DNA of 64,000 nt from Hypomyces perniciosus (GCA_008477525.1 SPDT01000004.1:3224001-3288000); one strand, 5' to 3'. Shown: positions 23,995 through 38,423, counted from the stretch's first letter. Translations and numbers: made by a program. Notes: a model not told the origin generated them from the sequence alone.

Positions 23995-24217
23995 TATAAT
24001 AAGTATAGTTTAAGTAGAAAGTATATAGTTAAGGCACCTTTATATTATTTACCTATAGCCAAAGGAAGGAAGCTTTATATTTACTATATATACATTATAT
24101 AGTTATATATATAAAGTTATAGCTAAGGTGGTTTCCTAATTGACTAAATGGTCTAGTATTAATTATATTTCTAGATTTAGTATAGTTATAATTCTAAAAG
24201 ATATAGCTTAGCCTTTA
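23995..24217 (-). repeat. LTR1, 3' LTR of a deleted gypsy1
   Basis: A RIP-mutated LTR1 copy. Only about 480 bp of gypsy1 leader separate it from a second LTR1 at 24695, so the interior has been deleted. Its right end is altered (GCCTTTATT instead of CCTATAACA). Confidence 0.7.
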
Positions 24218-24694
24218 TTTAAATATAGTATTTAAATAAAAGTTAATAAAGTATTACTATTCTTTATTACTATTATAGAACCGTTTATTAAATTTAAGCT
24301 TTATATATATATTTTACACATATATAGTATACTTTTTTATTTTCTTAAAAATTTAAATATGTTAAAGAGTAGCTTCCTTTTAATTTAAGGAGTTTATTAA
24401 ACTTTATTATAGAGGTTAATATAGGCTTTATAGTTAAGGCCTATGCAAATTCCTACTTAAATAGTAAAAGGAATAATATTTTATTTTCTTAGCTATCTAG
24501 TAATTAAATTGCTAATACTATAAAGTCTAGCTTTTTTATTAATATAATTATTTATTCCTATCAAGGTTAATAACTTATTTAATCTATAACTATATATTAT
24601 TACCTTTAAAGGTATAGTCTTTAAAATTTACTATTTTCTTTCTATAATAAAAGTTTTATTATTTACTAGCTAAGTAATAGCTAAGTTATAAATA
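24218..24694 (-). mobile_element. gypsy1 5' interior remnant
   Basis: Matches 7620-8094, the sequence just inside the 5' LTR of the full-length gypsy1, in the same orientation. It encodes no complete domain. Confidence 0.7.
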
Positions 24695-24903
24695 TATAGT
24701 AGGTATAGTTTAAATAGAAAGTATATCGCTAAGGCACCTTTATATTATCTTTCTATAGCTAAAGGAAGGAAGCTTTATATTAGTTCTATATATATTATAT
24801 AGTTAGTTATATATATATTATATAGTTAATTATATATATATTATATAGTGATATATATAGGGTTATAGCTAAGGTAATTTCCTTATTAAGTAAGCAGTTT
24901 AGT
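24695..24903 (-). repeat. LTR1, left part, split by gypsy2
   Basis: This LTR1 stops at ...TTAGT and its missing remainder lies 13.7 kb away at 38591-38653. It carries a local expansion of a roughly 22-bp AT-rich unit (about 24785-24850, three units) absent from other LTR1 copies. Confidence 0.75.
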
Positions 24904-25066
24904 TATTATAGTATATAGAATAGTAGGTTAAGGTAGTATCTTTATTATACCTTAAATAAAGCAAAAAGCTATAAAAAATATAGTTTAAAAGTATAGGACT
25001 AACTTATTATATAAAGATATATATAATACTACTGAATTATTAAAAAGCAGGTTTAATACTATAATA
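24904..25066 (-). repeat. LTR2, 3' LTR of gypsy2
   Basis: 163 bp, bordered by the polypurine tract (a C run on the plus strand, 25071-25077) and by the target duplication TTAGT on the left. Confidence 0.85.
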
Positions 25067-27800
25067 GTAACCCCCCCTTTTAAACTCTATTTACCTTTAA
25101 ATAATTATTTTAAAACTATATATATTTTAATCCTTTTATAGTATTAATTTTATTATAAACAGCTATTATATTACAGGTTTAATTAATTAGTTATCTTCCT
25201 TTTTTTAATTTAAGCAGGCAGGCTAAATTTATTAAGGCTTTTTATATAATATTTTCAAAAGGCAGCATTTTATCTTTTTAAGTCTTTTATAAATTACTAG
25301 TTTAATATATAATGTTTCTAAACTATATAATAATACAAGTTATCTTTATTATAATAGTTAAAGATTTTATTAAATCTTTACTTTTCTATTACTTTATTTA
25401 TTTTATTATCTTTTTTAAAGATTTATTTTTATATATTTCTATTCTTTTATTTATTAATAAGATTTTATTTTAATAAATATAGATATTAACCTACTTTATT
25501 AACAACTAATAGTTTAAAAACAGAGTAAGAAAATATAAAGAAAATATAAATATAGTTAAAGAATTTAAATTAATAAACTTAAAAGTATATATTAAAGATT
25601 TTATATAAGTTTATTTACTATATTTATTTATGAGGCAGTTTATTTTAAAATATTTAATTTTTAATGATATTTCTTTATTAACTATAAATTAATATTAACT
25701 TTCTTTTAATATATTAACTGCAGCTTGATATTAAATAATTAATTATATTATAAAAGCCTTTATTTAATTTAAAACTTATTAAGAATATTTATCTATTATA
25801 TTTACTTTATAAAAACTTTTGTTTTAAATAGGAAATAAGTTTAATAAATAAAGGTTAAAGAGTTTAACTTTTAAATATAAATAAAAACTATAATGTATAA
25901 AAAATAAAGTATTTGTTATTTTAAATATTTAATTATTTAAATAAACTTTATAAATAATAATTATTTTATTTAATTATTTTAATAAACATTTATAAACTAT
26001 TTAAAATATTATTTTACTTTTATATTTAATTATTTAATTTAAGTCTTAATTTTTAAATAGTAAATTAAAGAATATTTACAGTAAACTTTGAATTATTAAA
26101 ATAACTATTTTTATTAAACAGTATATTGCTTGAAAAATATTTTTATAAATTAAGCTTGATGAATTATAGTTAAGTAATAATATAATATAATTTATTATAA
26201 TATTATTTTAAATTTAATAAAGTATTAATATTAATTACTATTTATAGCTATTAATATATATAATTAAAAAGGTTTGGTATTTTTATTTATTTTAAATATA
26301 ATTTTAATTTAAAAAGTATATTTAATATATTATTTATATTTTTACTTTATCTATTAATAAAAAGACAAGCTCTTTTAAATAATATCTTTAATTACTATAA
26401 ATGTAAAAGTTTTATATTATTAGCTTTAAATTATTTTAATACTATTAAGCTATTATTAAATAGCTAGGTTTTAAAGTATTTATATTATAATATTTATTAT
26501 ATTTGATATTTTATAAACTTTATTTATTATTCTCTTAATCAATATTTTTAATTCTAATATTAAAATATTAATTATTATTAGAAACAAACTTTTATTATTT
26601 ATATTTTCTATAATGTTAATATAAATACAAAAATTAATGTAGCTTTTTAAAAATAAAGTTTGTTATTTTTAATTAACTATTATTTTAAGTTAACTGTATT
26701 AAAATATTTTAAAATACTTTATTGAATATATGAAATTTTATTACTTTTAATTTAAATTAATATATCATTTAAAAGTTATATTAATATACAAATCTAAATT
26801 AATACATTTAATTTTAATTTAATATTATAATAATGATAAAATATTTTAAATGTTTATAGTTTATAACAATTTTAAATTTATTTTTTATACTTTAAAGTTG
26901 AAAATATTTTTTTTTAATAGTTTAATAATAACTAATAGTTTTTTATTATAAATTTTATAATTATATTTAATAAATAAATATTATCATAAAGAATATTTTA
27001 TTAATAATAAAATATTATTTTTATTATATTAAAGGAAAGTATTATTCAATATTTAATTTAAAATATTTATTTTTAAAATTATTTTTTTATTATAGTGAAA
27101 AAAAGTAAAAAGTAAACTAATTATAAATTAAATTTTAAAATAGTTAAATATAATAATATAAAGTTTTATTTAATTTTATAGTATGTATTTCCTTAAAGGT
27201 TATATAAAGGTTTATAAATTTTAAAAAAGTCTTCAATAAACTATTAATAAAGATTTATAAAGTTTAAAAATATTAAAGTTTATAAAACTTTAAAGGCCTC
27301 TTTTAATTTATAATTATAGTTATTTTTTTAAAATTTATTTTAATGTTATGATTTATAATACTTAAATGAAATATTTTATTTTAATTGTTTTAAATTTAAA
27401 TTTTTATTTTTTATTTAAAAGCCTATATTAATTAATTAATTTATAACTTTTTAAATATATTATCTATATTTCTTTATATAATAAAATAAATTAAAATCTT
27501 ATTAAAGTAAATTATATAAACTTTTATTAAATAAATTATATACAGTATAATTAATATAATATTAAAAAAAGGCTAAAATATTATAAAACTTACAAAGTAT
27601 AATAAAGGTTTTAAATAATTTAAATTAAATTATAAACATCATTTTTTATTTATATTCCTTTTTAATTTCAAATTTATAAAAGCAGTTATTATATTTAATT
27701 TAATATATAATTCAATATTATATAAAGTATTTAAAATTTCTTAAATTAATAATAATAAATAATAATTTTTTAAAGTAATTTTATTAAAGTTTTAATAATT
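25067..27800 (-). pseudogene. gypsy2 pol relic: RT, RNase H, integrase
   Basis: An inverted counterpart of the plus-strand gypsy2 relic at 298-2004 plus 8325-9634. 25073-25500 mirrors 9200-9630 and 27190-27350 mirrors the RT/RNase H stretch near 800-950. Reading from right to left the order is RT, RNase H, integrase. Composition is extremely AT-rich and no frame is open. The match to the other copy is the main evidence. Confidence 0.65.
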
Positions 27801-29252
27801 CTTTAAAAGAAATCTATTTATTAATTATAAAAAAGATTTAATAATTTCTTTTTACAATTAATTAAAAGGTTTCTTTTAAATACTATTTTCTATTAATTTT
27901 AATTTTACGTTTATAAATTTATAAATATTAAATTTTAATGTCGTTTAAAGGTATCTTCTATTATAGTAATATATCAAAAAATTATAAAAAGCTATAAAGA
28001 ATAATATTAATACTATAATAAAGCTATTTTATTTTTATAATATATTTATTAAAATATGTTTATTAAATTTTAATACTTAATATACTTTATATTCCTACTT
28101 TTATATCTCTTTATTAAATTAATTTAAATTAATTTTATATATCAAATAAATAGGCTTTTATAAAATTAAATAAATAATATTACAGTAAATATTTAAATAT
28201 CTATTAACTTAAATTACTTATATAATACTATTATTATAGGCTTATTAAAGAATAAGATATTTAACTTAAAAAGTTATATTAAGTTATATTAAGTTATATT
28301 AATATAAATATTAGTAGCTATTAAATATTAATATTATTAAACTTAATATTAAAAGTTTCTGTAATATTATTTATACTTTAATTTTTAATCTTTTATAATT
28401 ATTAAATTATTAAATAAAATAATAATTTTACTTTAATATTAATATAAAGTTAATATATAAATGTTTTTCTTTTTATTAAAATATTATATCTTTTAATCTA
28501 TTTTTAATATAGGCTTAAAATTTAACTTTTTTTAAAGTTTTTTTATGTTTTTTAATATTTTATTTTATTTTTTATTAATAGTATAAACTATTAATATTAA
28601 AGGTTTATTTAATATATTAATATTATATAAAATAATTATTAATCTAAAAGTTATTAATATAATATTAGTTTAAAAGTAATAATTTATTAAATAATATTAT
28701 AAATTAAAACTAACTATTAATATAGGCTAATTAATATTAAAATTATGTTATTATTATTATAGTATTTTAAAAATATAGGGGTTGTAATTTAAAAAATTAA
28801 TAATAATAAATATATATAGTTTTTTATATTTCTTTATTTTTATATTTAAAACTATATAAATAATAAACTATATTACTGCTTTACTATTAATTAAAATAAA
28901 GCTTTTTAATTTAACTAATTATATTATTAAAATTTAAAACTTTTCAAGGAAATATTAATTTATAAAGCTTTATATTAAATAGCTATTATTAAAAAGAATA
29001 ATATAATATAAATACATAATAATTTACTATTTATAGTATTTAAAATTAATAATTTATTATTAATAATAATTTATTATATTTATAAAAGCATTAAGTTTAT
29101 AAGCTATTTTATTATATTATTATACTTTTTAGTATAATACTAGTAAAAAACTATTTCTTTCTTTACCTTTTTATATTAACGGTTATATTTTTATATCGAA
29201 ATATATAACTAAAAGTAATTAATTTTTTAATAAAACTAGTTTTATTAATATA
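27801..29252 (-). other. gypsy2 middle interior, unresolved
   Basis: By position this should hold the protease and the gag/pol boundary of gypsy2. It is too AT-rich to identify motifs. It ends at the left LTR of copia3. Confidence 0.45.
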
Positions 29253-29512
29253 TATAGCGGAGCGCGGCACAGCTATATAGAGTATAGAGAGATAAGAAAC
29301 GAAGCTTGATTCTATAAAAGAGAATATACTGTAGTGGCCTCGCTATATATATATATAGCTAACACAAAGAAGAAGCTATATACAGCGCTATAAGCGTCTG
29401 CACTGTCTAATATATCGCTTACGCGATATATATATTAGCTTGTATCTGCTTTATAAGCAGATAAGAGCTCCCTAGCGCTAATAAGCGGTAGGGCCCCAGC
29501 CTATTTAACCCA
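29253..29512 (-). repeat. LTR3, 3' LTR of copia3
   Basis: 260 bp. The left end reads TATAGCGGAGCGCGG (other copies TGTAGCGG or TGTGGCGG) and the right end TTTAACCCA. It is identical in length to 36092-36351 and 62358-62617. Confidence 0.85.
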
Positions 29513-30830
29513 ATATACCCCCTAGTTAATAAAGCTATTCCTAATGCCTTATTAACTGCTACTCTAGTCTATCTATAGTATTATAATTAACTAACCGCGC
29601 TTTTAAAGCCTCTTTTACTTAGTTAAAAGCTTTTTATTATAAACATATATCGATATTCTATTATAAAGGTAAAAGGAATATAAGTGCTATAGCTATTATT
29701 ATTTTATAATAATAGGAAGTTAAACAATAAAGCTTTTAAGCAGGTAAATCAGTCTTAAACAGCTAGAATAAATATATTAGCTGCCCCCCTGGCCTTTATT
29801 CCTCGCTCTTTTTCTTCAGTCATTAACATTATTATCATTAATATCAACAATAATATCAACAGTAATATAGCCCCTACTATAAATATTACACTTTTAACTA
29901 ATTCCCTTTATACTATATATTTATTAGCTGACAGCGAAATCGCAAAAGAAGAATACCTTATCAGTAAAGCATAGTCGTAGTCGCCCCCTGAAAGTGGCTT
30001 ATCGCGGCATTAGTCGCTTAGCTGGCCAAGCGGCTACGCCTGTTACTGCTCCTGCGCCTGCTCTTGCGCCAGCTAGTCCCAGCTAGTCCAGGCATACTAC
30101 GGCTATTGCCGCTCTTAATATACGCTTAGCTGCTGTTCATAAAGCATACCTCGCTGCTAAGGCAGCTTTATCCTTATCTTTATCGACTCTTCCTCCTACT
30201 GCTGCTATCCTAGCCCCTGCCTTTATCGCTACTGCTGCTACTCCTTTTACTGCTCCTGCCACTGCCTTTACTGCTATACCGTTATCCCCTTTTTATAAAG
30301 GTTATCTAAAGTCGGCAATCGCCGGCAAAAAAGACTTCTCCTAGTATATTTCTATTGCCCGCTTTCAGCAGTATACTGTTTACTTTAATAGTAATTACTA
30401 ATATACCCTTTAATAAACTCCTTTTTAACTTGCCTATATTGCTTTATTTAATTATATACTTTATAGTTATTTAATACTTATACTAATTATATGCCGGCTT
30501 TTTTAAGCTATAAATAAAGAGGATAATTAAATAAATATACTCTCTTTTCTCTATATATTTATAAGTTTATATAATTAAATGGCAACCTAGTATAAAAAAG
30601 CATTATGCCTTTAATTTAACCTATTAGAGGAAGAGAATTTAGTTTACTTTAAAGAGGCTGCTGCTTTAAGCAGTAGCGATAATAATAATAATGCCTTTTG
30701 CGCGTAGGCGCATAAAGGCTAGAAGGCTTTTAGAAAATAGTTATTGCAGTAATAAGATATACCTTTATAGCTGGCGGCCTATAGGTTAAAATTAACTGGT
30801 TTCCTATATTTTTATATATTCTATTCCAGT
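29513..30830 (-). other. copia3 3' segment between pol and the LTR, with GC-rich block
   Basis: About 1.3 kb lie between the end of the RNase H frame and the 3' LTR, unusually long for copia elements. A GC-rich block (about 29930-30350) corresponds to the better preserved one at 62990-63480. In that copy long frames exist in both directions. Here both are broken by RIP stops. No known domain is identified. Confidence 0.55.
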
Positions 30831-33800
30831 AACTATATATCTACTAAATTCAATAGTACTTTAAAGTACTCAAAGCGCTACTATAGTAAAGCTTTAGTAA
30901 ACCTATTAGCAGGTATAAGGTTAATAGAAAGATAGGAAACTGTAAATAATCCTTTCTAGTATTTTAATTAAAGCTATATATTTTATATATTAATATAATG
31001 CAAGTAAATATTAATTTATATACTCTCTTTAATTATAAGATATATAATTAGTTAATTATTATAATTAATATTCTAATTAGCATTAAAGTTAAATTTTATC
31101 TCTTAAAAAAGGCAATATAAACCTATAGCCTCCTTTACTATTTAAATAAAAGCACGTAGCTTAATTTCTATTATTAATATACTAATAGTACTTTAGTGTA
31201 TTGTATTTTATAGAATAAAGCCTAAGAAAAGTATAATAAAATACCCTTAAAACAATCTTTAAGTATTTATATTATTAGTAAAAAAAGTATTACTTAAAGC
31301 AGTTAAAACCTATATTTCTCCTCTCCCTTTATATTAAAGAGCTAGGAAACGCTATATATATAAATAGCGGATTAGTTAATTAACTACTTTAAAGTACTCT
31401 TTACTAGGGTTAATTAAAAACTATAATAAAGCCAAGGCGCTGTAAGCTATATTAAGCTTTATTATAATAGCTATATAAAGCATTAATCCTACTTTCTTTT
31501 AATATATTTTAATAGTTACTTTTAAAGTTTATAATATACTTTTCCAGAGCTCTATAATAGGTATTAAAATTATAAAAAGCTATATTCCTTTATTAAGCCT
31601 AAATTATTTTACAATTTTCTTAAAATAAATCTTATAAGAAAAGTATATCCTATACTTTATATAGTTTTAAGTAATTTTAATCTTTAAAAACTATTATATA
31701 TCTCTTTTACTATAAAGTTTATACTTTACTTTTAAAGCATTTAATAATTTAGTGTAAAAAGCTTTATTATTATAATAATATATAATTAAAATATTATTTA
31801 TATAAAATATAATAAAGATCTTTTAAGCTTTATTATAAAAAAGATAAAGCTCTTTAAAGCTTAAAATTAACCTTTATTGCTTTAAGGTTAAAGATAGTTT
31901 ATTAAACTACAGCTTTAGTAAATCCTTTAAGCTATATAAGGCTTTTGCAAGCTTTAAATAGATATTCAGCTGCTTAAAACCCTTAAAGAGCTTATATATA
32001 ACTAATTTCAAGTTTTTATCCTTTAAGTATTAAAAAAAGTATTCTTAATATTATATTACTTTAACTTAAAGTTAAATTTTACTGTAAAAGCAATAAGTAT
32101 ATAGAAAGAATACACTACTAATATAGCTGTATATATACTCTCTATAATAAAGCGCTTTTATAAGTCCTTATAAACTATAAAGCAAGCTTTATAGCATTCC
32201 AGATTTCTATTCTAGTTAAACTTATAAGTAAAAACCTAATATATTAATAACTTTATTATTACTTTTAAATATAATATCTTTTACTAAATTCCTTTTATAT
32301 ATAGAGAGTTAATTTTATTATATATAGTTTACTTAAACCTATCTTTAAGTAGGTATTTTATAAGCTCCTTCTAGTCTTTTAGCGATTTCGCTAAATCTTT
32401 CTAGTAAATAATTAGCTTATTAAAAGCTATACTTTTCTAAAAAGAAGATTTTTAATCTATTACTGTATTAAAAACAGTAAATACTATTTCCGCGCTCTTT
32501 AATTTATTACTTATTAATTTCTATTAATTAAATAGCAGTTAATATAGTATTAAATTAAAAAGCTTAATAATTATTAAATATATACTAGGCTTATTATCCT
32601 TAAAAGCAGTGCTTAAAATATATATTTTAGTTTTATATACTAGGAGATACTTATTAGCCTTTTTTGCAGGTTATTTCCCTTAAAGTCTTAAGCTCCTATA
32701 AGTATTAGCTACTACTCTGCCACTTAAAGGATTATTAGCTAGTATTTCCTTAAAGGTCTGCTTTTCTTTTATAAAAGTAGGCGAGTTTTTTATATATTAG
32801 TCTGCTTTTAGCTTCAATAGACTATCCTCCTTTATTAGGTTATATACCTTTAATATATAAAGCTATTCTTTTACTATATCCCTTTTTATAGAAAGGGGTA
32901 AATCGCTTGCTAAAGTATTACTTAAGGTTCCTATTAATACGCTAGTATTATCTATAAAGATTAACTATTTTAGGGTAGCCTTTAATATTTAAAGATTAAA
33001 AGGTCCTTTTAAGTATACTGGTAGTTTATTTAAAGCGTTTATTAAGCTGTCTTTAATACTTTATATCTCTATTACCTTTAAAGGTATACTCTCTTTTTTT
33101 TTATTACTTATAAAAGTATTCTTTACTGCAGGAATATATATAGGGAAAAGTTTAAATTCCAGCTTATCTTCTTTAACTTTATTAAATAGCTTATTTAACT
33201 TAGCTATAGATAGCTTATTTATAATCTCTTTATTACTATTAAAGAAGCTAGTTTTATTAAACTGTATATTTTTTATAATAATTACCTTTACTAAGCGGGG
33301 TAATTAAAGGCGATATATATTATTTACAGTATAGCTAAGAAAATATCCAATTAGCCCTTTAAGCTTAATCTTAAATTCTCTCTTTTTCCGGCTAGCTTTA
33401 CAGTCTTTATTTAATATATAGGCGCGGCAGCTATATATATAAAGCCCGCTTTAATCTGGCTATAGGTCCACGGAAGGCTCTTTTATTAAAAAGGGCGCAA
33501 AGTCGCAGAACTATTACTCTAATTTATCGATAAGTGATATTATATTAAGGCTGCGCATAGGACTTATATTAATAATATATACTGCAGCTTTTATACTCTC
33601 AGGCCATAAATCAATTAAAAGACCTATAGCTTTTAGTATCTTAATCGACTTATTTATAACTTCTTAACCTGCCTATTTTAAAGTACTATTTAGCTTATAT
33701 ATATAGGAAAGGGCAAGCTTTAAAATAATACCCTTTATATTAACCTAGATCTAAAAGTATAATAAACTCTTAACTGCAATTACAGTTTTTTTATTATCCT

Positions 33801-34560
33801 GCCTAAAAAAGTATATAAAGATATTATATTATATCTTTACTATACTTGTAAAGTTAAAAAAAGTATTAAAAATAGTTTTTTATTTTTTATTTAATAAAGG
33901 GCATATATATAACTATATAGTGTATTTTTCTTTAAGTACTAGAAGCCAGTTATCTTTATTATAGCCTTTAGGATAGTTTTAAAAATCTTAGTATACTTTA
34001 AAGAATAGTTTTAGTGCTTGTCTATTAAATAGTCTACGAGAGATAACCTGTTTTATATATATAAAAGTATAAGCCTTATATTCTATATATATAGTTCCCT
34101 TAATATATATATTTCTTGCATTTTTTATAAGTACTTTAAGCGCTTCTAGGCCTAGATATCTTAATTATAGATGCCAGAGTTATTTAAAGTTATATTATAG
34201 TATTAAGGGATTATATATCAGTCTTTTCCTACTTTTTAATGCTATATAAATACTGTAGTCTGTATTAAAAAGAATAAAAAGAGCTATTAAGCTGTTTAGT
34301 ATAGTATATTTAAAGATAGGGGCAATATAAAGCGATAAGGGCTTATATTCAAAAAACAGAAGATTATACCTATACTTTACCTTCCTTATAATAGTATTTA
34401 AACTGGCTGTACTGGTATAAAGTGTATTATTATACCCTATTAGCCAAATCCCTGCTTTCCGAAGCTTTAATAAAAATATAATATTAATATAAAATCCTTT
34501 AACTATAGCTATATCTAAAAGCTTAATAGAGCGCATTATTTTCTAATATAGATTATAGAG
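30831..34560 (-). pseudogene. copia3 pol relic: pre-integrase, integrase, RT, RNase H
   Basis: Read on the minus strand. The pre-integrase part is a 113-codon open stretch at 34195-34536, with L-R-K-A-G-I-W-L-x-G-Y. The continuation to about 34140 gives the decayed H-x-R-x-G-H-x-G-like region. Integrase lies at about 33000-34100. RT follows, with the Y-V-D-D box decayed to Y-I-N-N near 31780-31812. RNase H lies at about 30850-31500, with the usual S-T-S-T-T-E-A-E-L-like block and the closing Y-L-P-T-x-L-x-P-A-D-G-L-T-K-A-like tail. Domain order is diagnostic for Ty1/copia. Stops are RIP-type. Confidence 0.8.
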
Positions 34561-36091
34561 AGTATCCTTTAGCAGACGATAACCTTTTCCAATTATCAGA
34601 TAGCTAGCTCCTTTTACTTTAATATAATCTACTTTTATATTTAGGATAAAGTAGCTGGGAATAAGGTAATTCCTGCTATTTATAAAATAAATAGTATTAT
34701 ATATATTGAAAAGGGTGCTCTAAAAGAGGCAGTAAAGTATATCCTATATATTAGTATATATTGACACGCTTATTAAATATACTATAAGGCTTATATCTTC
34801 TTTATCGATTAAGTTTAGGGAAATTAAGGCAGCTATAACAGTTAAGGCTATTCTTCCCTATATTAAAGCAGTAAAGTTAATACCCCTTTTACTAAACTTC
34901 TTGCAGGTAACCTATTATTTATCTTGCAGGCGTATATAAATCTTTACAGTTTACTTAAATATAAAAGTATACTTCCTTTTTTTATTAGGCCTTTTAGTAA
35001 GCGCAGTATATACTTTACTATAATTATTTAAGGGCTAAGTATACCTTTTAAGTCTATAAAGGCACTTTTTACTAATAAAAGGCTTTAAGTATATATTACT
35101 ATTGCTTAATATATTATTAAAGCAGTTATTAAATATTATATAAAAGCTATAAGTATAGTTCTCTATATTTTTTAAAGTATTTAAAAAAGGCTATTTAAAT
35201 TAATTAAAAGAGAAGATTTTATTTATTTTACTGCTTTTAATTAGGCTATTTATATAGTATAAATGGTAGGCAGTAAAGCTTAAAGTAAAGTATACTTTAA
35301 TAGCTTTAAGGAAAGCTGTTTAAGAAGCTATTCCTATAACCTCTAAAAGCTTATACTTTACTGCACTTGCATAAATATATACCTAGTAGGTATACTATAC
35401 TTTTAGCCTAATATTCCTGCACTTTACTTTATATAATATATATTAATAGAATAAATATACTTCTTTATATATTATATCCTTGTAAAGAGTTAGTTAGTCT
35501 TTAAGCTTTTTAATAATTTAGTAAATAGTAAACTTAATATTAAAATCCCTATTATTATTATAGGCTACTTTAATAGCAGTAAAGGCTAAGGCTGCGGCTT
35601 TAAGGTCTGCTAAAACTAAAGTATAGATACTAGAGTTAATTATCTTCTAAATCTAATTTAAGATTATATCGCTAGCCTTCCTCTTCTCTTTATTTAAAGT
35701 AATATTAAACTAGTACTTTTAAAGTATATTATTATAGTAAATAGAGATATTTACTGTAAAGGCATTAAAACTAAACTCTTATACTATATACTCTTTTACT
35801 TTTATTAAAGTAAATAGCTTAATAGCAGGGAAATAGTTATTTAGCTAATTAAGGAAATTAAGATTAATCCTATTCTAAACCTTAATAGTAGTTATATAAT
35901 TGGTTAGAATAGTAATCTATTTAATCTACTAAACTATTAATTTTAGCTTTATAAAAGCAATATCCTTTATATTATTTATTATAAAAGATAGCTTTAGCAG
36001 CTTAAAGGCAAGGGTAAAGGGTATGAAGAGAGATATAATATTAAAGTAAAAGTTTTTAGTAACTCTAATAGTTACTACCCGGGCTTATAAC
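34561..36091 (-). other. copia3 gag region and leader
   Basis: By position between the 5' LTR and pol this is the leader, gag and protease start on the minus strand. Frames are broken and I could not pick out a zinc knuckle. The primer-binding-site position lies just left of 36092. Confidence 0.5.
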
Positions 36092-36351
36092 TGTAGCGGA
36101 GCGCGGCACAGCTATATAGAGTATAGAGAGATAAGAAACAAAGCTTGATTCTATAAAAGAGAATATGCCGTAGTGGCCTCGCTATATATACATATAGCTA
36201 ACACAAAGAAGAAGCTGTATACAGCGCTGTAAGCGTCTACACTGTCTGATATATTGCTTATGCGATATGTATATTAGCTTGTATCTGCTTTGTAAGCAGA
36301 TAAGAGCTCCCTAACGCTAACAAGCAGTAGGGCCCCGGCCTACTCAACCTA
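36092..36351 (-). repeat. LTR3, 5' LTR of copia3
   Basis: 260 bp, from TGTAGCGGAGCGCGG to CTCAACCTA. It is less mutated than its partner at 29253-29512. Confidence 0.85.
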
Positions 36352-38423
36352 AAAATATAATATAAAAATAAGTTTTTATAGTATAATAAATTATTTCTTT
36401 AAATTAAAAAGTATTAATATTATAGGAATTAAAGACTAGGAATTTATAGTATTAATATACTTTTTTTTTAGTTTAAAGTATATACTTTACCTTAAAGCAC
36501 TATAATATCATTACTTTTATATATTTTATATTTTAAAAAGCCATTATTATATTTTTATAAAGTTTAAAGTTTTATAGTATTAACCTTTTATCTTTTTATA
36601 TAATTATTAACTATATATTAACTACTATAATAGTAATATAAATTATAAAGTTATTTATACTTTTTATATTATAAAGTAAAGGATATAATATTTAATTATA
36701 TAAAATTATTTATATTCTCTTAGTTTAAAAGGTGTAATTTATTTTAACGTAAAGCTTATTAAAAACTATAGTTATTATTTCACTTTTTAAATTTATAATT
36801 ACCTTTAAATTTAATATAATACATTTACTTTTTATAGTTATTATAAACTTTTTAATTAAAAGTTTTTTTAAGTAAATTAATTATCTTTACTTATAAGTTT
36901 ATTGCTTTTACTAATAAAAGCAGCAGCTATCTCTTTAAGTACTTTAATATAAAAGGTATTAACCTTTTAGGTATTAATTTTATTAGTTTAAACTGCTAGT
37001 TTATAGAATTTAATAATAAAGTTCTAGAATAGTTTATTTATTATATATTAGACTATAAATCCAGTAAAAGTGAATCTTTATATTATCTATATAGATAAGT
37101 GACGTTATATACTATATAATATACCCCCTAGGTATAATAGTCTAAATAGATCGCCTATATTCCCTATAATCCTATAAAAAAGGCAGGGCATACAAGACTT
37201 TTTCCTATTAACCTTAACTATAGCTGCAGTGCCTAGATCTAGTTAGACTAGGTCTTTTGCCTAAATCTAGTTAAACTAGGTCTTTCTTTAGCTTTATTTT
37301 AATTCCCCTAAATATATAGTAGGAACCTTAGCGTATTTTAATTCCTCTAAGACAGAATCGAACTTATAGCCTAAAGCTATATTGGATAATTTCACGCGAA
37401 ATAATATTAAGTATATAACTATTAAACCATAAATCTAGCAAAAATAAAGCTCTATATAATCTATATAAATAAGTAACCTTATATACTATAGAACATTATA
37501 TTATAGGTATTAAACTTTTATATAGCAGATTATAAAAGGTTAAAAGTTTTATACTATAAATTTAAAGATTTAATAAAAGTTTTATTATTTTTTTATGTCT
37601 ATATTATAGAATTATCTGTTTTTATTATAATAGAGTTAAATACCTTTTATATTTAATTATAGGTATTACTATTTAATTAACTGTTAATATAAAGGATATA
37701 TTTATAAAGGGTATTAAAATATTTAATATTAATTATAAAATTATATAGTATAATAAAATACTAGTTTATATACTTTTATTAATAAGTTTTTATATCTTTA
37801 TCTTTAATATTAAATTTATTTTTAAAGTTATTAGTTTAATACTTTAAAATATTATTATTTTTATTTTTAATTAATTTATTAATTATATTACTTTAACTTT
37901 AAATTTTATATTTAATAAGCTTTAAGTTTTTAATAATAATAGTATTTTTAAATTCACTTTATTTTAAAGCTATATAAAAGTTATACTTTTAATTTCAAAA
38001 GTAATTAAAGATAATATTGAAGAACTATTTAAATTTTAATATTTAAAGCTATAAAATTATAGTATAATTATTATTATAAACTTTTAAAATAATATAAATA
38101 TAAAGTTATTTATAAAAGTATTTCGTAAGTTTTACTTTTTAATTAAAGTTTTTTTTTATACTTTTTATTTTTACTTTAGTATTTTTAAGTTAAATATAGG
38201 TTAGGGAATTAGGTATAGGCTAAAGAGCTAGGCTAAAGTATATTCTTTACTGCAGGGATATAGGCTTTTTAAGGGTCTTACTATAGTAAAGAATTAGTAA
38301 ATTTCCTATAAAATATAAGGCTTTTTATACTATTATAATTAGGCTATTAGCGACTTTATTAATTTGTTTAAGTAGGATTAAGGGCTAAAGGTAATTATAT
38401 AGTTATTACAAGAAAGTATAAAC
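36352..38423 (-). pseudogene. gypsy2 leader and gag relic
   Basis: The part of gypsy2 right of the copia3 insertion. 37900-38423 matches, inverted, the plus-strand leader at 42753-43291. A GC-richer patch (37050-37480) contains an imperfect direct repeat around a TAGATCTAGTTAGACTAGG-like unit. No frame is open. Confidence 0.6.

Larger units (their letters stand above)
29253..36351 (-). mobile_element. Full-length copia3 retrotransposon (RIP-dead)
   Basis: 7099 bp between two 260-bp direct LTRs (29253-29512 and 36092-36351). The pol order on the minus strand (protease/pre-integrase, integrase, RT, RNase H from right to left) identifies Ty1/copia. A polypurine tract (CTAGGGGG on the minus strand, 29513-29527) abuts the left LTR, confirming it is the 3' LTR. 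I could not recognise a target duplication. A second copy begins at 62358. Confidence 0.85.

Noticed and set aside
28275..28310. Short tandem repeat of AAGTTATATT units, considered as a possible regulatory array
   Set aside because: Three short AT-rich units in RIP-mutated DNA with no spacer structure. Ordinary slippage.
30360..30950. Plus-strand coding-like sequence right of the GC-rich block of copia3
   Set aside because: It is antisense to the clear RNase H tail of copia3 pol, so the plus-strand reading is a shadow.
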